Source of the DNA: Bacteroidota bacterium | Lineage (GTDB): Bacteria > Bacteroidota > Bacteroidia > Bacteroidales > VadinHA17 | Assembly (NCBI GenBank): GCA_030631445.1 | Contig: DAOVLD010000022.1 | Coordinates: forward strand, 1-13,546 | Direction: 5' to 3' | Length of the DNA stretch: 13,546 nt | Part shown: in pieces, positions 6,148 through 13,172 of the stretch | How positions within the stretch are numbered: the first letter of the stretch is position 1 | Layout: every line of letters begins with the position of its first letter | Program-made: the position numbers and the translations under genes | The notes under the pieces: generated by a model | Seen by the model: the letters and a program-made list of their open reading frames with translations, nothing else | Database searches by the model: none | Told to the model about the DNA's origin: nothing

Positions 6148-8988
6148 TCATTTCTCTTTGTCGACTTTAAACCATTTTATCATTATCTTTTTAAGCTCGT
6201 CACTTTTAATAGGCTTTCCAACAAATTCATTAATACCTGCGTCATACGCGCTTTTTTTGGTTTTGTCTCCCAAATCAGCCGTAAGAGCTATTATGGGTAT
6301 TTTATACCCCATTGCTCTTATTTCCCGGGTGGCTTCCAGACCGTCTATTTCCGGCATCATGATATCCATAAATACAATATCATATTTCTTTTTACTGATT
6401 GTTTTTATTGCCTCTTCACCATTAGAGACAACATCAATTTCGTATCCCAAATTTTTAAATAATACTTTAACAACCTTTTGGTTAATTATATTATCTTCAG
6501 CAACAAGAATATTCAATCCTTCCTTAATTTCCTCAACAATTTGAGGTTCTTTTTCCAAAGGATGAATTTGCGGAAAGTTATTTATAATTATATCGAATAT
6601 CTCGGATGACTGGAAAGGTTCTATCAGATAATAGTCAACTCCCAGCTTTTTAGCTTTTATAAGATTCCCTTTATGATCGTTTGAACTTATAATTATTACC
6701 AGAAAATAATCCATTAACTCGTATTGGTTCATCTTCCTGGCAACTTCAAACCCGTCAAAAACAGGGCTGTCTATAATAAAAATCAGTTTATAGCCATCAA
6801 CAGTATCTTTAGCATTGGTTTTAATCTGATTAATTGTCCTTGTCTCATTATAAGAAGTATAATATGAAGAAACTTCAAAATTATGAAGTATCTCCGTGAG
6901 GTGATTATGTGCATCAGATTGTTTGCTGATTACCAAAGCTTTTACCTGGTTATCCCTGGAGCTTTCATCCTGTTGAAATTCTTTAGGTTGCCTTTCATTA
7001 GAAAAGAACTTAACTGTAAAAGAGAATTTCGCACCGGGGAATTTCGGGTCAGTATATATTCCAGAGGGACTTTCGGCACTAATTTCTCCTCCCATTAATT
7101 CAATTAGTTGCTTAGATATAGTTATACCTATGCCGGCCCCTCCGTATTTCCGGGTATTAGAACTATCAACCTGATTGAATGAATCAAATATTTTCCCTAT
7201 CTTTTTCGCGGGTATTCCAATGCCGGTGTCTTCAATATTAAAATTGATTTTTAATTTATTGTGTATTTTATCCTCAAGTATTACTTTAATAAGTATTTTG
7301 CCTTTGGAAGTAAATTTTATAGCATTGTCAACAAGGTTAGATAATACTTGTCTTAAACGGAAAGGATCTCCAATAAGATTATCCGGCACTTCTTCATCTA
7401 TATCTAAAACGATTTCCAGTCCTTTTCTATTTGCTATAGGAAACATAGGATCAAGTGCCAGATGCATTTCTTTTCTAAGCAGGAAAGGTATTTCTTCAAT
7501 AATAATTTTATCAGCTTCCATTTTCGAGAAGTCAAGAAGATCGTTGATCAAAGAGTTCAGCAAACCGGAAGATTTGATTATAATTTTTACAATTTCCGCA
7601 TGTTCTTTCTTAAGCTTTTCTTTACTCAAAGAATCTGACATCCCTACAATTCCATTGAGAGGAGTTCTGATCTCATGGCTCATCTTTGCCAAAAATTCTG
7701 CTTTCGCCTGATTAGCCCTTATTTCTTGTTTTCTGGCTCTTTCAAGCGGAGAAACATCAAAACAAGCCTGAATAATAAGATCTTCACCTTCAATTTTTAC
7801 CGGGATATCTTCCCGGTAAATCACAATGTTTTTATCATTATAAGTATAAAAGAAGGATATATCCAATGCTGATCCGAAATTATCTCTGTCAAGAAAATTC
7901 TCTCCAACAATAAATCGTCCTGAGATATCTTTACCAATTAAATCTTTTTCGTTTTCAAGAGTAAACATCTCTTTGGCTTTCTTGTTAATTCTTCTAATTT
8001 TTTTATCCTTCCCAATAACCAGAATACCAAGCGGCAATAGTTCAATTATCTGTTTTAAAGATTGTTCAGATTCCTGTACAAGCTGTTTATCTGATTTTAT
8101 CTTTCGAATAAAAAATATAAAAATGAAAATAATAAGAAAAACGAGAACTATTGTAAGCAAACTCAGAATTGAAAAATTCTTGACAATGACTTTAAGAATA
8201 TAATCGGTTTTCAAAGAGAAAACTACCCCAAACTCCTTATTTAGTATTCTGGTAGGGTAGAAAGCGGAAATAACATCAACTGAATTTCCATTGAAATTTA
8301 TTTCGTGTCTCAACGCTCCCTGCAACCCCTCACCTAATTCATCTACTATCTTGGTAAGCTGGCTTACTTCATAATTTTGTTTTACGAGGTTATTTAGCAC
8401 TATCTTTCCCTCTTTGCTGATGAGCCATTGCCATTGAACGTTTTCAAGATATGATTTTTCGAAAATCTTTTCAATAAAGTTGAGATAGTTAATACTTACT
8501 ACAAAATTTCCTGTAACTCTGTTATTTTTAAATATTGGCATAATCAACATGTATTTGTCGTTATGCTTTACTGTCTTTTCACGCAAATATATTTCTTTCT
8601 GGGTCTGAGCAACAAATTCATCCCGGATAAAATCTCCTTTAATACCCTTATAATCGTAAAATACATTAAACTTATTGTCATAAACTTCTATTCCTGTAAT
8701 CAGATATTTATGTTTTTCATAAAACAATTCAATATTTTGTATTGTTCGGGATTTTATTTCTTCATTTTCGAAGAATCGCGAAATATCATCGGAGAACAGG
8801 ATTTTATTCAAGTCGCTTGAAAACTCAAATCCGGTTTGTTCGATTTCGTAACCACATAACTGTGTTTGTTTTAATAGAAAATTCTCCTGAAACTCAACCT
8901 GCTGATTGAATATTTGTGAATAATAATATAGATTTATAACTACAAGTATTGCAATTATTCCAAATACCGAAAAGTATATTTTTTTCAT
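6148..8988 (-). CDS. Hybrid sensor histidine kinase with double-Cache-like sensor, PAS, pseudo-receiver and receiver
   Basis: 946 residues. Two membrane segments (about 6-24 and 272-294) flank a roughly 245-residue extracytoplasmic sensor that reads like a double Cache domain (inferred). A PAS-like domain (about 308-410) leads into the HisKA helix AKMSHEIRTPLNGIVG with His438. The ATPase domain has the N box (QVLSNLVDNAIKFT, 547-560), DTGIGIP (587-593) and YGGAGIGITISKQL (615-628). A first receiver-like domain (about 682-805) lacks the acidic pair (VISKQ), has Ile738 where the phospho-Asp belongs and Glu790 in place of the conserved Lys, so it is probably not phosphorylated. The second receiver (about 825-943) is intact: Glu831/Asp832, Asp875 (MDIMMPEIDG), Thr903, Lys925. 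AAGGAG lies only one base from the ATG, unusually close. There is no output domain, so a separate partner is expected. Confidence 0.92.
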   Translation of the reverse strand: MKKIYFSVFGIIAILVVINLYYYSQIFNQQVEFQENFLLKQTQLCGYEIEQTGFEFSSDLNKILFSDDISRFFENEEIKSRTIQNIELFYEKHKYLITGIEVYDNKFNVFYDYKGIKGDFIRDEFVAQTQKEIYLREKTVKHNDKYMLIMPIFKNNRVTGNFVVSINYLNFIEKIFEKSYLENVQWQWLISKEGKIVLNNLVKQNYEVSQLTKIVDELGEGLQGALRHEINFNGNSVDVISAFYPTRILNKEFGVVFSLKTDYILKVIVKNFSILSLLTIVLVFLIIFIFIFFIRKIKSDKQLVQESEQSLKQIIELLPLGILVIGKDKKIRRINKKAKEMFTLENEKDLIGKDISGRFIVGENFLDRDNFGSALDISFFYTYNDKNIVIYREDIPVKIEGEDLIIQACFDVSPLERARKQEIRANQAKAEFLAKMSHEIRTPLNGIVGMSDSLSKEKLKKEHAEIVKIIIKSSGLLNSLINDLLDFSKMEADKIIIEEIPFLLRKEMHLALDPMFPIANRKGLEIVLDIDEEVPDNLIGDPFRLRQVLSNLVDNAIKFTSKGKILIKVILEDKIHNKLKINFNIEDTGIGIPAKKIGKIFDSFNQVDSSNTRKYGGAGIGITISKQLIELMGGEISAESPSGIYTDPKFPGAKFSFTVKFFSNERQPKEFQQDESSRDNQVKALVISKQSDAHNHLTEILHNFEVSSYYTSYNETRTINQIKTNAKDTVDGYKLIFIIDSPVFDGFEVARKMNQYELMDYFLVIIISSNDHKGNLIKAKKLGVDYYLIEPFQSSEIFDIIINNFPQIHPLEKEPQIVEEIKEGLNILVAEDNIINQKVVKVLFKNLGYEIDVVSNGEEAIKTISKKKYDIVFMDIMMPEIDGLEATREIRAMGYKIPIIALTADLGDKTKKSAYDAGINEFVGKPIKSDELKKIMIKWFKVDKEK

Positions 8989-9064
8989 GCTCCTTTTTAA
9001 ACTTATTCAATTCCAGGATACCACGCAGTACTTAACTCACCAAAACAACTTTTTTTCTATTGTT

Positions 9065-9072
9065 CAAATATA
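9065..9072 (-). promoter_or_regulatory. Candidate -7 box TATATTTG for the hybrid kinase
   Basis: Read on the complement, TATATTTG fits the Bacteroidota -7 consensus TAnnTTTG and lies about 77 bases upstream of the kinase ATG, in the 105-bp gap after rsgA. No clear -33 TTTG lies at the expected distance, so this is a one-box match only. Confidence 0.4.
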
Positions 9073-9093
9073 AAAAAATCATTCGAATATTAA

Positions 9094-10017
9094 TTAACCG
9101 CGGTACTTCTTTCCTTTATCGTCAAGAATCCTTAAATAATTCCGGTATCTCGTTTCACTTATCAACCCTTTTTTCAACGATTTTTTTACTGCACAATTCG
9201 TTTCGTGTGTGTGGCTGCAATTATTATATTCGCAATTCTTTGAAGCCTTAAATATTTCCGGGAAATAATGGTAAATTTCCTCCTTTTCAAAATCTACCAG
9301 ACCAAATCCCTTTATTCCTGGTGTATCAATAACCGATCCGCCAAAACTAAGAAAGTGCATTTCTGCAAAAGTGGTAGTGTGTTTGCCTGTTTTATGTGAT
9401 TTTGAAATATTTTCGGTTCTCAGGTTCAAATTAGAATCAATAGCATTCAGGATAGTAGATTTCCCTACTCCTGATTGTCCGGCTATAAGACTGATTTTGT
9501 CTTTCATCAGATCTTTGATTTTTTCTAAATTTTTTCTTTCCACTGCCGATATATTAATGCTTTTATATCCTGCTCCTTCATAAACAGATTTAACCTTTTG
9601 TAATTTTTCTATTTTTTGCTCATCATAAAGGTCTGTTTTATTGAAAATTAAAATTGAAGGAATACTATATGCTTCTGCTGTAACAAGAAAGCGATCTATA
9701 AACTCTGTCGATATATTTGGAAAAACAAGGGTTACAACTAATAATGCCTGGTCAATATTCGCAGCAATTATCTGGGTTTCTTTTGATAAATTTGGTGATT
9801 TCCGGATAATGTAATTTTTTCGTGGATCAATTTCCCGGATAATCCCATGTTCTCCATCAATTATTAAATGGACATGGTCTCCGACTGCCACAGGGTTTGT
9901 ATTACGTATACCCCTGGTTCTGAAACTGCCTCTTATTCTACAGTTTATCACTGATCCATCTTGTTTTCTTACAGTGAACCAGCTTCCTGTTGATTTAATT
10001 ACAAGACCCGTTTCCAA
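9094..10017 (-). CDS. rsgA: Ribosome small-subunit-dependent GTPase RsgA (YjeQ)
   Basis: 307 residues, the normal length. RsgA is a late 30S-assembly factor that binds the decoding centre and releases on GTP hydrolysis. An N-terminal OB fold (about 1-70: GLVIKSTGSWFTV, then NPVAVGDHV) is followed by a circularly permuted GTPase domain in which the order is G4 NKTD (126-129), G1 GQSGVGKS (180-187), G3 DTPG (231-234). The C-terminal zinc motif is intact: Cys262, Cys267, His269, Cys275 (C-x4-C-x-H-x5-C). The start is TTG at 10017; no ATG lies nearby in frame, and the N-terminus aligns with the usual GLVIKSTGSW start, so a non-ATG start is likely real. It is upstream of the hybrid kinase on the same strand, 105 bp away; that gap has its own promoter-like box. 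Confidence 0.96.
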   Translation of the reverse strand: METGLVIKSTGSWFTVRKQDGSVINCRIRGSFRTRGIRNTNPVAVGDHVHLIIDGEHGIIREIDPRKNYIIRKSPNLSKETQIIAANIDQALLVVTLVFPNISTEFIDRFLVTAEAYSIPSILIFNKTDLYDEQKIEKLQKVKSVYEGAGYKSINISAVERKNLEKIKDLMKDKISLIAGQSGVGKSTILNAIDSNLNLRTENISKSHKTGKHTTTFAEMHFLSFGGSVIDTPGIKGFGLVDFEKEEIYHYFPEIFKASKNCEYNNCSHTHETNCAVKKSLKKGLISETRYRNYLRILDDKGKKYRG

Positions 10018-10033
10018 AATAATTTGTTTTTTA

Positions 10034-10041
10034 CAAAAATA
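10034..10041 (-). promoter_or_regulatory. Candidate -7 box TATTTTTG for rsgA
   Basis: TATTTTTG on the complement fits TAnnTTTG and ends 16 bases before the rsgA TTG start, which would give a very short leader. No convincing -33 element is seen. In such AT-rich DNA a chance match is possible. Confidence 0.3.
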
Positions 10042-10136
10042 AATGAAAAAATACTTTCCGAAGTTAGTAAATACTGTTCATTAATAACCCCCTGATAATC
10101 AAATTAAACATTATGTAACCAGCAAATTCCTGTTTC

Positions 10137-10171
10137 CTATAAAAAATAATCCCCTGACGATACCAGGGGAT
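10137..10171 (-). terminator. Rho-independent terminator-like hairpin on the minus strand
   Basis: An 8-bp perfect stem, ATCCCCTG/CAGGGGAT (10149-10171), closes a 7-base loop. On the minus strand it is followed directly by TATTTTTTAT, so it terminates leftward transcription. On the plus strand no T run follows. No minus-strand protein gene lies to its right in this spacer, so it must end either a non-coding RNA or act as an attenuator upstream of rsgA (start at 10017). Confidence 0.6.
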
Positions 10172-10335
10172 GAAGTTATTTTGGTTCCCTTTACAAATCC
10201 GCTTTCCGGCTTCAACGCCTTGATATATTAATTTATTTTAACCGGAAAGCAGAATTGCCAGGTATATTGCCTCAATCCAGCAACTATTACTTTAATTAAT
10301 GACCGATAATTATTCAAAAAGCTGCATGATATATT
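10137..10335 (-). ncRNA. Candidate structured minus-strand RNA upstream of rsgA
   Basis: A 16-bp inverted repeat (arms 10194-10209 and 10242-10257, around GCTTTCCGG/CCGGAAAGC; one mismatch and one G-U pair on the minus strand) encloses a 32-base AT-rich loop, and lies 22 bases before the terminator-like hairpin at 10149-10171. Together they look like the 3' part of a small RNA or a long leader of rsgA. The 5' end is unknown; 10335 is a guess based on TTTCTTTG (one mismatch from TAnnTTTG) just beyond. Size and position would allow a 6S-like RNA, but I cannot identify the diagnostic central bubble, nor SRP or tmRNA motifs. Confidence 0.35.
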
Positions 10336-10448
10336 AAGAACATGGCTTAGCAAAGAAATTAACCTAAGTTACTGGTTGCTGGCTTATGATTCACTCCCAC
10401 AATCCTTCCCACTATCTGTTCATAAGGTTTGTCTAACGCCAAACGTTC

Positions 10449-10476
10449 AGGATTCACGGTTCACGATTTACGATTC
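10449..10476. repeat. Diverged GARTYGT heptamer array, inverted relative to 6023-6092
   Basis: On the complement the units are GAATCGT, AAATCGT, GAACCGT and GAATCCT: four contiguous 7-bp units of the family seen as ten copies at 6023-6092, here in the opposite orientation. A 67-codon open frame crossing it (10376-10579) has no protein-like character and is treated as non-coding. Confidence 0.7.
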
Positions 10477-10529
10477 CCTCTTCACTTTTGCCCTGACACT
10501 GGTTGTTGGTTTTAATCAATTATATTTTT

Positions 10530-10557
10530 TTTGTTCAAATATTAATTTTTACTTTTG
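10530..10557 (+). promoter_or_regulatory. Promoter of the rpmF-plsX-fabH operon
   Basis: TTTG at 10530-10533 and TACTTTTG at 10550-10557 match both Bacteroidota promoter elements (-33 TTTG and -7 TAnnTTTG), though the 16-base spacing is somewhat short. Transcription would start near 10563, leaving a leader of about 125 bases before rpmF. This is the best two-box promoter match in the window. Confidence 0.55.
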
Positions 10558-10592
10558 CAGACAAATTTTTTGTAGGTGATGGAGAAAGATGA

Positions 10593-10657
10593 CGGTAAAT
10601 ACAGAATACGGGGCAATGGGTTATAAGACAACGGTATTCACTTTTTTGAATTTACCG
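10593..10657 (+). promoter_or_regulatory. Foldable 5' leader of rpmF, possible control element
   Basis: CGGTAAAT (10593-10600) pairs with ATTTACCG (10650-10657), and inside it GAATAC (10604-10609) pairs with GTATTC (10634-10639), giving a two-part stem with an asymmetric internal loop and an apical region of about 24 bases. It lies wholly between the predicted transcription start and rpmF, so it could be a ribosomal-protein leader. A 15-codon frame (ATG at 10579, stop at 10624-10626) overlaps its 5' half. Function is inference. Confidence 0.35.
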
Positions 10658-10689
10658 AATCAAAAATATAAAATTAACAATTAACTGAT

Positions 10690-10875
10690 ATGGCACATCC
10701 AAAAAGGAAAACATCAAAACAAAGAAGGGATAAAAGAAGGACCCATTATAAAACTACTGCGCCTACAGTTGCAACTTGCTCCAATTGCGGAGCAACAGTC
10801 AGGTACCATAGAGTTTGTCCCGAATGTGGTTATTACAAAGGTAAACTTGCCATAGAAAAGACAGTAAGTGCATAG
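10690..10875 (+). CDS. rpmF: 50S ribosomal protein L32
   Basis: 61 residues, normal length. The N-terminus MAHPKRKTSKQRRDKRR is the hallmark of bacterial L32, and a zinc ribbon follows with Cys30, Cys33 (CSNC) and Cys43, Cys46 (CPEC), so this is the zinc-binding form. It is the first gene of the rpmF-plsX-fabH cluster; plsX follows after 40 bases. The yceD (DUF177) gene that often precedes rpmF is not present: the upstream 670 bases hold no such frame. Confidence 0.98.
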   Translation: MAHPKRKTSKQRRDKRRTHYKTTAPTVATCSNCGATVRYHRVCPECGYYKGKLAIEKTVSA

Positions 10876-10915
10876 AGCTTTGTTGTCTGAATAATAACTT
10901 AATTAGGTTACATTT

Positions 10916-11857
10916 ATGAGAATTGGTCTCGATGTTATGGGAGGGGATTTTGCTCCTGAGTCCACAGTTCTCGGAGCTCTGGAAGCCATCAAAGAATTGC
11001 CGGACGATATAAAACTGGTAATAATTGGCAACAGGGAAAGAATTTTGCCCATTCTTGACCGGGAAAATGCTACTCACAACCAGTTTGAAATTGTAAATGC
11101 AGCTGAGATAATTGAAATGGGAGACCATCCGGCAAAATCTTTTGCCCAAAAACCAAACTCAAGCATCGCTATTGGTTTTAATCTGTTAAGAAATGGTGAA
11201 ATTAACGGTTTTGCCAGCGCGGGTAATACAGGAGCAATGCTTATCGGTGTTCATTATACAATCAGATCTATTCCTGGAGTTATCAGACCGGCAATAACTT
11301 CACCAATCCCAACCGTAGATGGAAAACCAACAATTTTACTTGACGTAGGTGTAAATCCTGATTGCCGTCCGGATGTACTATATCAGTATGGTATTTTAGG
11401 ATCATACTATGCCAAATATGTATGGAATATTAAAAATCCAAGGGTTGGTTTGCTTAATATAGGTTCTGAAGAAACAAAAGGGAATCTTGTAGTAAGATCC
11501 ACTTATGAACTAATGAAAGATACTAATGATTTTAATTTCATAGGGAACATAGAAGGGAATGATTTTTTCAGAAGCGATAAGGCAGATGTGATAGTTTGTG
11601 ATGGATTTGTAGGCAATGTGGTACTGAAAGAGGCCGAAGCATTTTATTCAATGATAATAAAAAGAGGGATTAAAGATAAATTCTTCGAGAAGTTCAATTT
11701 TGTTAATTACGGAGGAACTCCTATCCTTGGTATTAATGCTGATGTAATAATAGGACACGGCATTTCTAATTCTGTAGCTATAAAAAACATGATTTTACAT
11801 ACAAAAGGGGTGATAGAAGCCAAACTAACTAAAAAATTCAAAAAAGTATTTAAATAA
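10916..11857 (+). CDS. plsX: Phosphate acyltransferase PlsX
   Basis: 313 residues. PlsX makes acyl-phosphate from acyl-ACP and phosphate, the acyl donor for PlsY in glycerol-3-phosphate acylation at the inner face of the membrane. Family motifs are in order: [12 protein letters not shown] (4-15), SAGNTGAML (101-109), [19 protein letters not shown] (141-159), [12 protein letters not shown] (179-190), GNIEGNDFF (210-218) and [19 protein letters not shown] (223-241). Its TAA stop overlaps the fabH ATG by one base (TAATG), so the two are probably translationally coupled, joining phospholipid initiation to fatty-acid initiation. Confidence 0.97.
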   Translation: MRIGLDVMGGDFAPESTVLGALEAIKELPDDIKLVIIGNRERILPILDRENATHNQFEIVNAAEIIEMGDHPAKSFAQKPNSSIAIGFNLLRNGEINGFASAGNTGAMLIGVHYTIRSIPGVIRPAITSPIPTVDGKPTILLDVGVNPDCRPDVLYQYGILGSYYAKYVWNIKNPRVGLLNIGSEETKGNLVVRSTYELMKDTNDFNFIGNIEGNDFFRSDKADVIVCDGFVGNVVLKEAEAFYSMIIKRGIKDKFFEKFNFVNYGGTPILGINADVIIGHGISNSVAIKNMILHTKGVIEAKLTKKFKKVFK

Positions 11858-12858
11858 TGAAAAAGATCAGAGCAGCTATAACCGGTATCAACGGATGGGT
11901 ACCCGAGTACCGGCTTAACAATGATGAATTAGCAACTATGGTTGATACCACTGATGAATGGATAATGCAGAGAATTGGGATAAAAGAACGCCGGATTCTG
12001 AAAGGAGAAGGTCTTGGGTCATCTCACATGGGAGCAAATGCAGTAAAAGGGTTGCTTGAAAAAACAGGAACTTCTCCTGACGAGATTGATCTTCTTATAA
12101 ATGCCACGGTAACTCCTGATATGTTATTTCCGGCTACTGCAAACATTATTAGTGATAAGGTTGGAATAAAAAACGCTTTTAGTTTTGACATTAATGCGGC
12201 ATGTTCAGGATTCTTGTTTACTCTTGAAGTGGGAAATAAATTTATTGAATCAGGACAATACAAAAAAGTGATCATTATTGGATCAGATAAAATGTCTGCA
12301 ATTACCGATTATACCGACCGAACCACGTGTCCGTTATTTGGTGATGCGGCGGCGGCCGTATTGCTTGAACCAACAAATGAAGATGTTGGGATCATTGATC
12401 ATATGTTTCGTGTAGACGGTCTTGGACGCCACCATCTTTTCCAGAAAGCCGGTGGTTCGGTAAGGCCCCCAACACACGAGACAATTGATGCACGTGAGCA
12501 TTTCATTCATCAGGATGGAAAGACCGTTTTTAAATTTGCCGTTTCGAATATGGCAGATTATTCTGTGAAAATGATGACGAAGCATAATATCAAACCGGAA
12601 GAACTCGCATGGCTTGTTCCACACCAGGCTAATATGAGGATTATTGAAGCAACTGCTAAACGAATGGGAATAAAGAAAGAACAGGTGATGATAAACATTC
12701 AGAGATACGGAAACACTACTACCGCTACAATACCTCTCTGCTTATGGGAATGGGAAAACAAATTAAATAAAGGGGATAATATCATTCTGGCAGCTTTTGG
12801 TGGTGGCTTTACATGGGGATCGATGTATATTAAATGGGCCTATAACGGTAAAAGCTAA
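11857..12858 (+). CDS. fabH: 3-oxoacyl-ACP synthase III (KAS III)
   Basis: 333 residues. FabH condenses an acyl-CoA primer (acetyl-CoA or branched) with malonyl-ACP to begin fatty-acid synthesis. The catalytic triad is present: Cys116 (NAACSGFL), His256 (VPHQANMRI) and Asn286 (RYGNTT). The N-terminal [16 protein letters not shown] and the C-terminal [12 protein letters not shown] are also typical. Primer preference cannot be read from the sequence. It is the last gene of the cluster. Its stop codon falls in the first unit of a downstream heptamer array (12854-12888), so the final Ser codon and stop (AGC TAA) are part of repeat sequence. Confidence 0.97.
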   Translation: MKKIRAAITGINGWVPEYRLNNDELATMVDTTDEWIMQRIGIKERRILKGEGLGSSHMGANAVKGLLEKTGTSPDEIDLLINATVTPDMLFPATANIISDKVGIKNAFSFDINAACSGFLFTLEVGNKFIESGQYKKVIIIGSDKMSAITDYTDRTTCPLFGDAAAAVLLEPTNEDVGIIDHMFRVDGLGRHHLFQKAGGSVRPPTHETIDAREHFIHQDGKTVFKFAVSNMADYSVKMMTKHNIKPEELAWLVPHQANMRIIEATAKRMGIKKEQVMINIQRYGNTTTATIPLCLWEWENKLNKGDNIILAAFGGGFTWGSMYIKWAYNGKS

Positions 12859-12888
12859 GAGCGGAGGGCGGAGGGCTGAGAGCTAACG
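12854..12888. repeat. Purine-rich heptamer array beginning in the fabH stop codon
   Basis: Five contiguous 7-bp units: GCTAAGA, GCGGAGG, GCGGAGG, GCTGAGA, GCTAACG. Every unit starts with GC and differs mostly at positions 3, 4 and 7. The first unit includes the fabH stop TAA (12856-12858). It has the same unit length as, but no sequence relation to, the GARTYGT and ACTTTAR families. Confidence 0.75.
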
Positions 12889-12900
12889 GTTTAAAAACCA

Positions 12901-13059
12901 GTTACTAGTGTCATGTCAAACTTGTTTTGACGGTTGAAGAATAGTTGGCAAATGGCAGTTGGCAATGATGTTAGCAGTGGAGTATTATTTGCCAACTGCT
13001 CTTTGCCAATTGCCAACTAAACATTTACGACATATTAAGATTGACACAACACTAGTAAC
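12901..13059. mobile_element. 159-bp imperfect palindrome, MITE-like, with GTTGGCA heptamers in both arms
   Basis: The ends are perfect 11-bp inverted repeats, GTTACTAGTGT (12901-12911) and ACACTAGTAAC (13049-13059). Similarity continues inward (ATGTCAAACTT against TTGTCAATCTT on the other arm), and both arms reach TAGTTGGCA after 40-41 bases. The left arm then carries GTTGGCA, AATGGCA, GTTGGCA (12944-12964); the right arm, on the complement, carries GTTGGCA, ATTGGCA, AAGAGCA, GTTGGCA. It contains no protein frame. It may be a non-autonomous transposable element, or a large hairpin insulating fabH from the bactofilin gene. No clear target-site duplication is visible, so the mobile nature is inferred. 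Confidence 0.5.
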
Positions 13060-13118
13060 CTTGAAACTTAAATCCTGATGTTTCATCATCCTTTTATGTT
13101 TCAGATAAATGAATTTGT

Positions 13119-13126
13119 TATATTTG
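13119..13126 (+). promoter_or_regulatory. Candidate -7 box TATATTTG for the bactofilin gene
   Basis: TATATTTG fits TAnnTTTG and lies 46 bases before the bactofilin ATG, just beyond the palindromic element. The -33 region (TTTTATG, near 13092-13098) is only a weak match. It suggests the bactofilin gene has its own promoter and is not part of the fabH operon. Confidence 0.45.
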
Positions 13127-13172
13127 CCTTCTATTTTTACCAGTTTTTAATAATATATTAAATTAGATAACG

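Larger units (their letters stand above)
10018..10529. other. Long non-coding spacer between rsgA and the rpmF operon
   Basis: Together with the promoter and leader, this makes about 670 bases between divergent genes. It contains the rsgA -7 candidate, the minus-strand terminator and candidate RNA, and a four-unit heptamer array. Stretches 10042-10136 and 10336-10448 show nothing I can name. No remnant of yceD, the common upstream neighbour of rpmF, was found in any frame. Confidence 0.6.

Noticed and set aside
7175..7711. 178-codon plus-strand frame
   Set aside because: It is antisense to the kinase core of the hybrid histidine kinase, whose motifs are intact; Ser/Ile-rich shadow translation.
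10137..10335. Naming the candidate RNA as 6S, SRP RNA or tmRNA
   Set aside because: I could not identify the 6S central bubble, the SRP domain IV motif, or a tRNA-like end; it is kept as an unnamed candidate.
10376..10579. 67-codon plus-strand frame in the rsgA-rpmF spacer
   Set aside because: It runs through a heptamer array and the rpmF promoter, and the translation has no recognisable domain character.
10799..11149. 116-codon minus-strand frame
   Set aside because: It is antisense to the confident rpmF and plsX genes and shows no domain features.
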